A stretch of DNA of 64,000 nt from Rickettsia endosymbiont of Ceutorhynchus obstrictus (lineage in GTDB: Bacteria > Pseudomonadota > Alphaproteobacteria > Rickettsiales > Rickettsiaceae): contig NZ_OZ032162.1 in assembly GCF_964026565.1 (NCBI RefSeq), forward strand, positions 496,001-560,000. Reading direction: 5' to 3'. Numbering within the stretch: the stretch's first letter is position 1; every line of letters begins with the position of its first letter. The notes under the pieces were generated by a model. It was not told where the DNA came from and searched no databases. It saw only the letters and a program-made list of their open reading frames with translations. A program made the position numbers and the translations under genes. Below are positions 9,104 through 18,389 of this stretch, piece after piece.

Positions 9104-11746
9104 TTAAGGGTTAGCGGCAGGATTTTTTACCGGAATTTCTGATATCTGAAATAATTTTTTTAACTCGCTACTATCAATAGTTTGTTTTGGACTAAAAATA
9201 TTTCCTTGAAGTTTTATATTAAGATTTGTCAGAATATCCTTATTATTTGGGTCGTTTGCGTTTTGATCGTTTAGATCAGAGGTTATACGCGGAACATAAA
9301 AAGATAAAATAGAAGATAAATTCGTATCAAAATTATATATATTTATGGCCATAGACGCTCCGCCGGAACTATATTGGGTGTTAAAAGTTATATTCTTTAA
9401 GAGAGCTATACCTTTTTCTAGCTTAATATCGCCTTTTATAGTGCTAATTGTATTTTGCCCATATGATATAGTTTTTAAATCATAGTCAAGATTTTGTGGA
9501 TTGTAATTTTGTGAGTTAATTTTTTCTATAAAAGAATCAATAGAAAAATTATTAACTTTTATATTATTTATTGCAAATTGCGACTCCGTAGTAAGGTTAT
9601 ATAATTGATTTTTTAATGTATTGCCGCTAGTTGAAAAATTGCCGTTTATACTAGCTTGACCGTTTAAAGAGAGGAATATTTTAGGTATAATAGTCGATAA
9701 TCCTGTTAAATCAATCGTATTAAGGGCATAAACAAAGTTGATAGAATTAGAGTCTAGTAAAATATTCCCTGTTCCTTGAAGTTTACCTGCCAACATATTT
9801 GCTTCTATATTATTAATTTTGAATAAATTATCGTCATTTTCTATGTAAAATTTAAGATTTTCTATTATTAAATCATTTTGAGATAATTTGGTTAGTTTTC
9901 CGTAAATTTTTAAAGAAATTTTATCGATGCTATATTCGTTAAACAGCTTATTTCTTAAAGCAAGCAGTGATGCGGGAGATAAAAAATTAGCTTCAAAAAC
10001 TCCGTCTTTTATTTCCGCGGTTAATATAGGCTTGAAATTCGACGCTTCTAAATCCCAACTAGTCGATAAATAATTATTACCTGCTCGAATATCTAAATTA
10101 TTAATTTTGAGATGAGCCGGTGAGATATTGGCTAATAAATTTACTTTTTCAAATGAATTATCGGCAAAATTTATATTATCTATAGTAAAATCTAAATTAG
10201 CCAAACAATTTAATGTTCTGATCGGGATAAATTTATTTAGATAATCTGAATTTTTCATATCTTTCGTTAAGTCTTCAATAAATCCGATAATCGGTGAAAT
10301 TATAGGGTAAGTTTGTTTAGTAAAATCCAGCAAAGAAAAATTAAGGGTGGCATTCACATGCGGAATAGACGCTATAAATTTAGTAGATAAATCACCCGTT
10401 ACATTAAGATTATCGGTTTTCAATAAGAAATTTCTTAAATATAAATCTATTAAAGTTAATTTTAAATCTGAGGACAATACAAAGGGGATGGTTTCTTTCA
10501 CGGTCGCGCTGCTAAACCCTAACATATCTAATAGAGAGTTTAAATCATTGTGAGTTAAGGAAATCTTGCCGTCAAACATACTTCTTACCGAATTTTGTGT
10601 TACGTCTCCCGTAAGCTTAAATTGTCCTCCCGTCCTAATGCTACCTGAAAACTCTTCTACTTTTAAAATTCCTTCCGTTAAGTTAGAAGAAAAGATTATT
10701 TTATCTAACGACTCATTATTACTTAAAACTATTTCATCAATTGTAATGTCGGTTTTTAATAATTTATCGGCAAAAATAAATCTCAAATTAGAAGGAATGC
10801 TATTAAATTGATCGGAAGTATTTGAAGTAAGAAGAGAATTTATATCTATTTTAGGAAAATGTAAGGTAATGAGGTTCGGAACTTTATTATTTTTACCGAT
10901 ATCCATTACCCCGTTTCCTAAAACAAAAGACGAATTTATCGTTATATCTTTTAATTGCAATATATCTTCTGCCGCTAAAATATTAAATTTAATATTTATA
11001 GGTTCAGTTTGTTTAAATTTGCTAAAAATATGATTTAACTCCGGTAAAATACTGTACAGAAAAGCGGCTAAATTTTTTATTTGATATTCGCCGGTCCCCT
11101 TTTCTAATTTAGTTCCTAGTTTAGAATTTTTATAAGCTTCCGATATCTTAAGGCTATAATTACTATTATTAATATTTAGATTGAAATCTATAAGGTCATT
11201 ATTTTGCTTAACAGAACCCGAAATTTCTCCTATATTATGGTTTGCTTTAAATAAAATGTTGGACGATAAATTATTTTCTTGTCCTAAGGAACAATTAGTA
11301 AAATTCAAAATAGAATAATCTTGCTTATTAATAATATTTAAATTAGTAATATTGAGCTTTATATCTTTTAAGTTAGAATTCAGAAAAATATTTATTAATT
11401 GTTCATGATCGTAAATATTTAATTTATTGTCATTTGAATAGATTTTAGCATCTAATATATTAAGGCGGTTAATTTTAGGCTTGAAGCTTAAGAACGACCA
11501 AAATGAAAAATGAACTTCTATTTTTTCTAATTCTATTTTCCCTTCTTCGGTTATTGATTCAATAATTAAATAAGGAAAAGGAAATTTATTTACTGTTACT
11601 TTCTTGATATTCGGGGCAGTAATACCAAAATGAGCAACAAAATTTTTGTCTATAGAATTATAATTAATAAGAAATGAAGCGCTAAATATTATAAATATTA
11701 ATAACGCAACGCTAATTATAGTAAAGGCAATTATTTTTTTTATCAT
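9104..11746 (-). CDS. AsmA-family / large inner-membrane-anchored envelope protein
   Basis: 880 aa with one N-terminal membrane anchor (about residues 5-28) and a long beta-rich periplasmic region full of short 'L.I..L.I' strands, the style of AsmA/TamB/YhdP proteins thought to move phospholipids or aid outer-membrane assembly. The C-terminal stretch (about 740-850) resembles the AsmA C-terminal domain: strands ending 'INNIKVNNFSIDSF' followed by 'IKGDIKLEKGIALLKNITF'. It ends in ILTNLNIKLQGNIFSPK, also typical. Precise orthology is unclear. It is divergent from rimM, with 67 bases between the two starts, and upstream of xseB. Confidence 0.75.
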   Translation of the reverse strand: MIKKIIAFTIISVALLIFIIFSASFLINYNSIDKNFVAHFGITAPNIKKVTVNKFPFPYLIIESITEEGKIELEKIEVHFSFWSFLSFKPKINRLNILDAKIYSNDNKLNIYDHEQLINIFLNSNLKDIKLNITNLNIINKQDYSILNFTNCSLGQENNLSSNILFKANHNIGEISGSVKQNNDLIDFNLNINNSNYSLKISEAYKNSKLGTKLEKGTGEYQIKNLAAFLYSILPELNHIFSKFKQTEPINIKFNILAAEDILQLKDITINSSFVLGNGVMDIGKNNKVPNLITLHFPKIDINSLLTSNTSDQFNSIPSNLRFIFADKLLKTDITIDEIVLSNNESLDKIIFSSNLTEGILKVEEFSGSIRTGGQFKLTGDVTQNSVRSMFDGKISLTHNDLNSLLDMLGFSSATVKETIPFVLSSDLKLTLIDLYLRNFLLKTDNLNVTGDLSTKFIASIPHVNATLNFSLLDFTKQTYPIISPIIGFIEDLTKDMKNSDYLNKFIPIRTLNCLANLDFTIDNINFADNSFEKVNLLANISPAHLKINNLDIRAGNNYLSTSWDLEASNFKPILTAEIKDGVFEANFLSPASLLALRNKLFNEYSIDKISLKIYGKLTKLSQNDLIIENLKFYIENDDNLFKINNIEANMLAGKLQGTGNILLDSNSINFVYALNTIDLTGLSTIIPKIFLSLNGQASINGNFSTSGNTLKNQLYNLTTESQFAINNIKVNNFSIDSFIEKINSQNYNPQNLDYDLKTISYGQNTISTIKGDIKLEKGIALLKNITFNTQYSSGGASMAINIYNFDTNLSSILSFYVPRITSDLNDQNANDPNNKDILTNLNIKLQGNIFSPKQTIDSSELKKLFQISEIPVKNPAANP

Positions 11747-11813
11747 GTTATGTAGTTTATAAAAGCTTTTTAAATATTATTACCTATAACTATTAGAATT
11801 CAAAGGCAAATTA

Positions 11814-12314
11814 ATGACTTTATCGCAAAATTTAATTTTAGTTGGTGTAATAACATCGTCTCACGGTGTGCAAGGAAATGTTATTATAAAATCTTTTACT
11901 TATCCCGCGGCAAACATTGCCGAAATGAAATTAGTAAATAAATCGGGCGAAGATATTAATATTAAATTAATTAATCAAAATTCTCAAGGGAATTTAATTT
12001 GTAAATTTAATAAAATATCAAATAGGGAAGAGGCGGCAAGTCTAAAAGGCTATAAATTATTTTGTTTAAGAGAGGTTTTGCCGGAGTTAGAAGAAGATGA
12101 ATTTTATATAACGGATTTAAATAATTTACCCGTATTTGATCAATCAATGAAGCCTTTAGGTAAAATAAAAAATATTTTTAATTTTGGCGCAGGCGATCTA
12201 ATAGAAATAGAATTTCTAGACAAAAAAATAGAATTATTGCCTTTTACTAAAATTTTCTTTCCTATTATTACTAAAGATTATGTCGTTTACACTCCTGAGG
12301 TTATTTCTTCCTAA
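11814..12314 (+). CDS. rimM: Ribosome maturation factor RimM
   Basis: RimM binds the 30S head through S19 and assists 16S processing. The 166-aa product has the N-terminal RimM barrel (ILVGVITSSHGVQGNVIIKS, about residues 8-27) and a C-terminal PRC-like barrel (about 95-160: EFYITDLNNLPV then GAGDLIEIE). Length is normal. The start ATG at 11814 lies 67 bases from the divergent AsmA-like gene, so the two promoters must share this short gap. Confidence 0.95.
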   Translation: MTLSQNLILVGVITSSHGVQGNVIIKSFTYPAANIAEMKLVNKSGEDINIKLINQNSQGNLICKFNKISNREEAASLKGYKLFCLREVLPELEEDEFYITDLNNLPVFDQSMKPLGKIKNIFNFGAGDLIEIEFLDKKIELLPFTKIFFPIITKDYVVYTPEVISS

Positions 12315-12321
12315 ATTTAGG

Positions 12322-12386
12322 CGTTGTTGCATGGCTCAAATTTTCGATGTCATTCCCGCGCAGGCGAGAATGACATACGGCATTAA
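12322..12386. repeat. Single GGCGTTG-type half element
   Basis: GGCGTTGTTGCATGGCTCAAATTTTCG followed by one CCCGCGCAGGCG hairpin and GAATGACATACGGC. Only the left end is present. It sits directly after rimM, and the hairpin could end its transcript. Confidence 0.6.
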
Positions 12387-12474
12387 TATCAATCATGACT
12401 ATAATAAAATTTAGAGTGACAAAGCCCCTTAAATTTGTATTAATTAAGAATATGCATATATTTAGGAATAAAAG

Positions 12475-14991
12475 ATGTCCAAAGCTTTAAAATACTCGAT
12501 TTTTACGTTTGTAATTATAGTTGTTGCTTTAATTATCATACCTTTTTTTATACCTTTAAATAGTTATAAAGGAGTAATAATCAGTAAAGTTAAAGAAGCA
12601 ACGGGACGTGATCTAATAATTAACGGTGATATAAAACTTAAGATACTGCCAAACCCTTCCGTGCAACTGCAAGAAGTTAAATTATCATCTATAGAAGGAG
12701 CGAAAGAGCCGGCTTTAGTTGAGGTAAAAGAAGCTAAAGCGGCTCTTAGCCTGTTCTCGCTTATTACCGGTTCAATTGAAATAGCGAGTATTGAGCTACA
12801 AGAACCGACTATTAATTTAGAGATATTAGCGGATGGACGAAAAAACTGGGAAATGACTAAGGCAGAAAGCAAAGTTGCCGCTCCCAAGAATGATATTATT
12901 GAGAATAATGTCATTGAGAATAATCCTGTAGAATTACCTATTTTTATTAAGCATATCAAAATCGTAAACGGGAAATTGACTTATATTACAGGTAAAGAGC
13001 GAAAAATATTTGATAATATAAATTTAGAAAGCAAAATCAATAGCATCAAAGGTCCGATAGATTTTACCTTGAGAGTGAACGCTTTAGGGCAACAAATTAA
13101 TATTACAGGGAACATAGCAGAGCTTGCAAAAATCATCCCTATAGATGCTTTTATCGATATCGTCGGCACACAAATTAAAGTCGAGGGGAAATTTGATATC
13201 GATAATAATTCCTTTATAGCTACTGCCGCTATTAAAGGTAATAGCAAGAATTTTGGCGTTCCGTCTTTGTTGCAAGGTGATTATGAGTTAATAACCTCCC
13301 TAATAGCCGATGACAAACAAATAGTTATAAAAGATGCTAGGCTTAATTTTAAAGATATCGAGCTTACGGCTCAGGCTAATTACGATATCGGTCAAAATAA
13401 TATCAAATCAAATATAGCTTTAAACCCCGGTAACATTGTAATTGATTTAACTTCTAATGTTGATAAGTCAGCTATTTTTAACGGTGATATCAAACTGCAA
13501 GCTCAAGCGATTCAACTGCTACTTACGGCTTTAAATATAAAACCGGCTAAATTCCCGCCTGTTACCAATCAAAAATTAACATTTACTACTAATTTAATTT
13601 ATAATCCACAGGAAATAACTTTACAAAATATCAACTTCATTGCCGCAAATAGTAATCTGCAAGGCATGATTAAGATTAAAATGCAAAAGGATATATTAGT
13701 GTCTCATAACTTAAAAATTAATAATGCTGATTCTTTTATGAGTTTGTTTGGCGTTAACAGTTCCGGCTCTGTCGGATCGTTGCAAATTAGCGGTGAAGTG
13801 CAAAAAACCGGTGATATTTTTCAAGTAAATGATAAAATAGGCATTTTCAGCACTGACATATTAGTTAAAGGCAATGTTAACTTAAGCGGCACAAAACCAA
13901 ATTTTACGCTAGATTTACAGAGTAAGTTAGTTAATTTAGATAAAATAATTGCTCCGACTCCAACGAGTTCATCAAATGTAAATGTCAGCGGTCAAAATGC
14001 TGCTAAAAATATTTCCGGTGACGCCGCGCCGTGGTCAAATAATCCAATAGATTTATCTTTTTTAAACTCAATTACCGGAAGTCTTACCGCTTCTATAGAT
14101 AAGCTTACTCAAGATACTTTAGTTCTAGATAGTTTGAGAGTAAAATTAAATATAGAAAACGGCAAATTAAATATTAGTTCGATTACTTCTAATATTTACG
14201 GCGGACAGCTTAATATCAGCGGCTATGTACAAGCGAGTAAAGACCAAGAGGCTTCTTTTAAAATTGATTTAAAAAATGCTCATTTAAGAAATATCGTACC
14301 GCAAGGCGGTAAAATTAAAGTAACTGAAGGACAGTTAAGTCTAAAAGCCGATCTTAATTCTCGTGGAAATAGTAGCTATAAATATATAAGCAACCTAGGC
14401 GGAAAATTTAGTATGAATGCTTTAAACGGTAAAATAAGCGGCTTTGATTTAAATAAAATAGTTGATGCGGTAAATAACGTTAAAAATGCCGACGGGATTA
14501 TCCTAGTAATTAATTCTTCTTTTGCCGGTGGAGAAACGGCTTTTAATAATTTAGCTGCTGCTGCCGATATTGAAAACGGTATCGTCAAATTAACCGAATG
14601 CCGGCTTGATGCTTCACCGGCTATTGCTACTGCTGCCGGTCAAATTAATTTACCGCAATATATGATGGATATAAATGCTAGTGTTACTATAGGAAGCTTA
14701 CCGCCTTTAGGTGTTAAACTATACGGCTTTCTAAATAACCCGCAGCATAAATTAGATGCTAAAGCTCTACAAACGCATTTAGTTAAAAACGTCCTAAATA
14801 GTGTTGTTAAAGACTTAAAGAAAGGTGACGTTAAGCCTGAAAATATTATTAAGAATGCGCTAGGGATCGGTAAAAAGAAATCTACGGAAGCTCAAGATAA
14901 TCAGCAAGAAAATAATCAAGAGAACAACGATAATAAAACTAACGATCCGGTTAATAAATTATTACAGAAGGGTTTGAAAAAGCTGTTTTAA
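12475..14991 (+). CDS. asmA: AsmA family protein
   Basis: 838 aa. An N-terminal anchor (about residues 7-29) is followed by the conserved AsmA start (SYKGVIISKVKEATGRDL, then LPNPSVQLQEVKL), a long periplasmic beta-rich region, and the C-terminal AsmA domain (about 600-760, with GGQLNISGYV, GKISGFDLNKIV and PQYMMDINASVTIG). AsmA proteins act in the envelope, with roles suggested in outer-membrane assembly and lipid transport. The last 60 residues are rich in K, Q and N (low complexity). This is the second AsmA-type gene within 4 kb, and the two differ strongly in sequence. Confidence 0.9.
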   Translation: MSKALKYSIFTFVIIVVALIIIPFFIPLNSYKGVIISKVKEATGRDLIINGDIKLKILPNPSVQLQEVKLSSIEGAKEPALVEVKEAKAALSLFSLITGSIEIASIELQEPTINLEILADGRKNWEMTKAESKVAAPKNDIIENNVIENNPVELPIFIKHIKIVNGKLTYITGKERKIFDNINLESKINSIKGPIDFTLRVNALGQQINITGNIAELAKIIPIDAFIDIVGTQIKVEGKFDIDNNSFIATAAIKGNSKNFGVPSLLQGDYELITSLIADDKQIVIKDARLNFKDIELTAQANYDIGQNNIKSNIALNPGNIVIDLTSNVDKSAIFNGDIKLQAQAIQLLLTALNIKPAKFPPVTNQKLTFTTNLIYNPQEITLQNINFIAANSNLQGMIKIKMQKDILVSHNLKINNADSFMSLFGVNSSGSVGSLQISGEVQKTGDIFQVNDKIGIFSTDILVKGNVNLSGTKPNFTLDLQSKLVNLDKIIAPTPTSSSNVNVSGQNAAKNISGDAAPWSNNPIDLSFLNSITGSLTASIDKLTQDTLVLDSLRVKLNIENGKLNISSITSNIYGGQLNISGYVQASKDQEASFKIDLKNAHLRNIVPQGGKIKVTEGQLSLKADLNSRGNSSYKYISNLGGKFSMNALNGKISGFDLNKIVDAVNNVKNADGIILVINSSFAGGETAFNNLAAAADIENGIVKLTECRLDASPAIATAAGQINLPQYMMDINASVTIGSLPPLGVKLYGFLNNPQHKLDAKALQTHLVKNVLNSVVKDLKKGDVKPENIIKNALGIGKKKSTEAQDNQQENNQENNDNKTNDPVNKLLQKGLKKLF

Positions 14992-14997
14992 GTGACG

Positions 14998-15140
14998 CTT
15001 GTCATTCCCGTGAAAACGGGAATCTAGAAAAATTATAGTCATCCTGAATTTATTTCAGGATCTACTAAAAAAGATGCTGAAACAAGTTCAGCATGACAAA
15101 AAAAGTCTGGATTCCTGCTTTCGCAGGAATGACATAAAAG
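14998..15140. repeat. Four-hairpin repeat unit without outer arms
   Basis: A clean example of the inner unit: CCCGTGAAAACGGG hairpin, CCTGAATTTATTTCAGG hairpin, GCTGAAACAAGTTCAGC hairpin, CCTGCTTTCGCAGG hairpin, flanked by GTCATT and AATGAC. It lacks the GGCGTTGTTGCATGG ends, showing that the four-hairpin unit exists independently. It sits between convergent asmA and ctaB, where it may terminate both (inference). Confidence 0.75.
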
Positions 15141-15154
15141 GTTGTAGCAATTTA

Positions 15155-16060
15155 CTACACTTTACAAAAATCCAATGCTAAGAATATGGCAAATAAATAA
15201 AATATTGAGTAAGCAAAAAGCCTTTTTGCTTGCTTATGATCAGACGTATCACGAAATAACGAAATAGAATAATATAAAAATATTATTCCCAGTATGCCGG
15301 CAATTATCAGATATGTAAAGTTACTCATTTTTATAAAAAAAGGCATAAGGGAAGTAATAAACAGGGCGATACTATAAATAAGAATTTGTTTTTTAGTATA
15401 ATAAGCACCTTTCACCGCCGGCATCATCGGCACTTTACAATTTTTATAATCTTCATTACAGAAAAGAGCCAAGGCCCAAGAATGGGGAGGCGTCCAGATA
15501 AAAATAATTAAAAATAAAATAAATGATCCAAGCGATATCTTGTTAGTAACGGCAACCCAGCCGATCATAGGAGGAAGAGCACCGGCAACCCCGCCGATAA
15601 CGATATTTTGCACGGTAGAGCGTTTTAACCACATCGTATAAATGAAAATATAGTAGCAAATAGTAAATAATAATAATGCGGCAGCAAGAAAATTAACGCA
15701 CAAAGCCATAAAAAATACCGAAAAAAATGCCGTTATTATCCCAAAGGATAAAGCTTCGTCAGCTTCTATAGCTTTAGTTACTAACGGTCTTTTTTGCGTA
15801 CGTTTCATTAGTCGGTCGATATCTCTATCATACCACATATTGATTGTTCCGGCACTTCCGGCACCAAGCGCAATACATAGCACCGCAATAAAAGCAATAA
15901 AAGGATGGATAGAAGAGGGCGCAAGCCACGCGCCTGAAAATCCCGTAAAAATTACCAAAGACATGACTCGTAGTTTCATAAGCGAAATATAGTCTTTAAC
16001 GGTACCGCGGTTATGGCTATCCTTAGTAATAAGTGTTGTTGCATGGGCTATTGAATTCAT
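15155..16060 (-). CDS. ctaB: Protoheme IX farnesyltransferase (heme O synthase)
   Basis: UbiA-superfamily membrane prenyltransferase that farnesylates heme b to heme O, the first step to heme A for cytochrome aa3 oxidase (ctaC/ctaD are in this window). The 301-aa product has multiple membrane helices and the Asp-rich motif NMWYDRDIDRLMKRTQKRPL plus the second loop around WTPPHSWALALF. The reading frame starts with MNSIAHATT; part of this N-terminus (NSIAHATT) reads through a TTGCATGG-like repeat sequence, so a later start (the methionine of SLMKLRVMSL) cannot be excluded. Confidence 0.95.
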   Translation of the reverse strand: MNSIAHATTLITKDSHNRGTVKDYISLMKLRVMSLVIFTGFSGAWLAPSSIHPFIAFIAVLCIALGAGSAGTINMWYDRDIDRLMKRTQKRPLVTKAIEADEALSFGIITAFFSVFFMALCVNFLAAALLLFTICYYIFIYTMWLKRSTVQNIVIGGVAGALPPMIGWVAVTNKISLGSFILFLIIFIWTPPHSWALALFCNEDYKNCKVPMMPAVKGAYYTKKQILIYSIALFITSLMPFFIKMSNFTYLIIAGILGIIFLYYSISLFRDTSDHKQAKRLFAYSIFYLFAIFLALDFCKV

Positions 16061-16116
16061 AGGGATTTTTTAAAAATTTGTTTTCAATATAATCAATTGA
16101 CTATAAAAATCAAGGA

Positions 16117-16145
16117 TTGACTTTAATGTAAGAAATGTATATATT
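16117..16145 (+). promoter_or_regulatory. Sigma70 promoter of rpsD
   Basis: TTGACT at 16117-16122 and TATATT at 16140-16145 are 17 bases apart, a near-consensus vegetative promoter. It would give a 5' leader of about 40 bases before the rpsD start. It is the best promoter match I noticed in the window. Confidence 0.65.
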
Positions 16146-16190
16146 TTTTGTAATAAATAATATTGTTATAAATTACAAGGGAATACAATA

Positions 16191-16808
16191 GTGACAAAAA
16201 TCGTTAGTTCTAAGTATAAAGCTAGTAGAAGATTGGGTGTTAGCCTATGGGGAGATAGTAAAGACGCCTTTAACACTAGAAATTATCGTCCCGGTCAGCA
16301 CGGGCAAAATACCATGATTAAAACTTCCGATTATGGTTTACACTTAAAAGCAAAACAACGACTAAAATGTCATTACGGTCGTATTAATGAAAAGCAATTT
16401 AGGAATATTTTTGCTCTTGCCCAAAAAATGAAAGGTAATACCGGGGAGAATTTTATCGGGCTACTTGAAAGTCGACTTGATACCGTAGTATATAGGATGA
16501 ATATCGTATCGACAATTTTTGCCGCCCGTCAATTAGTTTCACACGGTCATATCAAAGTAAACGGCAGGAAAGCCGATATTGCCAGTATGCGATTGAAAGA
16601 AGGGGATGTTGTCGAGCTTAAAGATTCTACTAAGCAAATGGCAGTTGTTTTGGAATCGGTATCAAAGCAAGGTCAGACCGCACCTAGCTATTTATCGTTC
16701 GATGCTACTTCGTTTTCCGGAAAATTTATCCGAGTACCGGTACTTTCCGATGTGCCTTATCCTTTTGAGCCTGAAGTTAATTTAGTAATCGAGTTATATT
16801 CTCGTTAA
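16191..16808 (+). CDS. rpsD: 30S ribosomal protein S4
   Basis: Primary 16S rRNA-binding protein that nucleates 30S assembly. The 205-aa product has the N-terminal region (MTKIVSSKYKASRRLGVSLW) and the S4 RNA-binding domain from about residue 94 (RLDTVVYRMN, ARQLVSHGHIKVNGRKADI). It uses a GTG start at 16191 preceded by an ACAAGGGA ribosome binding site. It stands alone rather than in a ribosomal operon, with its own promoter at 16117. Confidence 0.97.
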   Translation: MTKIVSSKYKASRRLGVSLWGDSKDAFNTRNYRPGQHGQNTMIKTSDYGLHLKAKQRLKCHYGRINEKQFRNIFALAQKMKGNTGENFIGLLESRLDTVVYRMNIVSTIFAARQLVSHGHIKVNGRKADIASMRLKEGDVVELKDSTKQMAVVLESVSKQGQTAPSYLSFDATSFSGKFIRVPVLSDVPYPFEPEVNLVIELYSR

Positions 16809-16833
16809 TTGGTGAAAGGGGTTGCTACGTATT

Positions 16834-17392
16834 CGTCATTGCGAGGAGGTACAGCGTCATTCATAAAGCTTGATACAAGCGAATTTTTCTGGATTCGCCT
16901 GTGCTCACGTACTCCAGTACGCTCCGCAGGCTCACCATTAAATTCATCTTGTCTAAATCTTTCTGAATTTAGCTGTACGTAGTACCGACGTGGCAATCCA
17001 GTTTCTTTTTATTATGCTAAACTTGCTACCTATATAAATTTGGCATTCTAATTAAATCCCTCATTACATTCGGGATAGCCTGGATTGCCACGTCGGGACT
17101 TTGTCCCTCCTCACAATGACGGTGTTTTTTGTAATGATTCAGCGTTGTTGCGTGGCTCTAAAAAAGTGCCGTATGTCATTCTAGCTAAAAGCGGGAATCC
17201 AGGTTTTTTTTTGTCATGCTGAACTTGTTCAGTATCTATTAAAAAAGATCCTGAAATTATTTCAGGATGACTTTGTGATACTTTTTTCTGGATTCCCGCT
17301 TGCGCGGGAATGACATCGAAAATTCGAGCCATGCAACAACGCCTAATGATTCCGAGCCATGCAACAACGCCTCCTCGTAATGACGATTCCCC
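16834..17392. repeat. Nested repeat block including an RPE1-like element
   Basis: An outer 'cgtcattgcgaggaggta' arm is followed by an RPE1-like element (16848-16979), then a 'gacgtggcaatccag' arm, then a GGGATAGCCTGGATTGCC segment, and from about 17140 a GCGTTGTTGCGTGGCTC composite hairpin repeat closing with GAGCCATGCAACAACGCC near 17342 and again near 17372. On the minus strand the RPE would read VQLNSERFRQDEFNG..., very close to the peptide inserted in the neighbouring glutamine synthetase-like protein. No real gene is seen. Confidence 0.75.
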
Positions 17393-17417
17393 ATTCCTCT
17401 CACTCAAAACTTCACAT

Positions 17418-18389
17418 TTAATCTTCTTCATAAAATTCCGGTTTGAATAATTTAAAACTTTCACTAGGTGAATTCGGTAGTGAAATTAGATTATATTGTT
17501 CATCAAAAGCATTGCCGTATATTTTGGTAATATTATTAATATTTTCGGGATATTGAAAACCTAATAATATAGATTTTAGAATAGTAAATATTGCTATATA
17601 CGGGTCGGTAATAGGTGAGGCGAGGCGATGCTCCAGGCGTTTCGGGTAAGAATCGGGTATGCGCACGGCAACTGTTCTATTATTTCCGCCGAATGATATA
17701 TTAGTCGGTGCCATAAAATTTTTATCTAAACGCAAATAATCCTCTTCGTTAGGCATAAATATAAGAAAAGTATCGAGCATATAGTGGCATAAACTTTTAG
17801 CTATAGCGTCATCTCGATCGCTTGATACAAGCGAATTTCTCAGAACTCGTCTGTGCTCACGTACCTTTGGTACTGCTTGCGCAGACTCGTCTTTAAATTC
17901 ATCAGCTCTTATGCTTTCTGAATTTAGCTGTACTATATAGTCAATTGATCCCCACTTGTCTACATTATCACCGGAAATAAAATTTATATGAAAATGCATA
18001 CTATTACCGTAATCATTTAAAAACGGTTTAGGATAAAAATTTATATTTCCTCCCAATTTTTTAGCAATATTTTCTAAAGCAAGCTTAACATTAGATATTT
18101 CATTGATATAGTTTATTAAATCTTTTGAAGGAGGAAGATCGATTTCAAATTGATTATTGCCTTTTTCTTTTTTTATTTTTAAAATTTTTGCTCGTACTAA
18201 GTATTTGCTTGTAAGAGTTTCAAATTCAGATATATCAATATTAGAGCTTAAATAAAATTCTATTTCCGCTCCTATAACCGGAATTAAGTTATAATATTTT
18301 TGGAATTTTGCTATTATTTTCTCTAGTTGATTGTTTTTTTGTAAACTATTTGATAAGTTACTTACAAATTCATTATAGGATACTTGCAT
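17418..18389 (-). CDS. Short glutamine synthetase-like protein with in-frame RPE insertion
   Basis: 323 aa with pieces of the glutamine synthetase catalytic fold: the metal-binding ExE strand (GAEIEFYL, E42 and E44), the GNSMHFHINF strand (equivalent to the GSGMHxHxS motif) and the C-terminal NRTVAVRIPDSYPKRLEHR segment with ITDPYIAIFTIL. The N-terminal beta-grasp domain of true GlnA is absent and the catalytic domain is short, so real glutamine synthetase activity is doubtful. Residues about 152-196 are encoded by an RPE1-like element and leave the frame open. The start codon overlaps that of divergent pgeF at a shared CATG. A related ligase or a decaying pseudo-enzyme are the alternatives. 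Confidence 0.72.
   Translation of the reverse strand: MQVSYNEFVSNLSNSLQKNNQLEKIIAKFQKYYNLIPVIGAEIEFYLSSNIDISEFETLTSKYLVRAKILKIKKEKGNNQFEIDLPPSKDLINYINEISNVKLALENIAKKLGGNINFYPKPFLNDYGNSMHFHINFISGDNVDKWGSIDYIVQLNSESIRADEFKDESAQAVPKVREHRRVLRNSLVSSDRDDAIAKSLCHYMLDTFLIFMPNEEDYLRLDKNFMAPTNISFGGNNRTVAVRIPDSYPKRLEHRLASPITDPYIAIFTILKSILLGFQYPENINNITKIYGNAFDEQYNLISLPNSPSESFKLFKPEFYEED
17801..17935 (-). repeat. RPE1-like palindromic element inserted in frame in a gene
   Basis: A 135-base (45-codon) insertion with GCTATAGCGTCAT at one end and TTAGCTGTACTATA at the other. It is homologous to the intergenic copies at 8404 and 16848 and adds the peptide VQLNSESIRADEFKDESAQ and onward to the protein without a frameshift. 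Insertion of this element type inside proteins is a known peculiarity of Rickettsia. Confidence 0.85.

Noticed and set aside
16805..16996. 63-codon minus-strand frame matching the peptide inserted in the GS-like protein
   Set aside because: It is an intergenic RPE1-like element read through, not a gene; it is reported as repeat evidence only.
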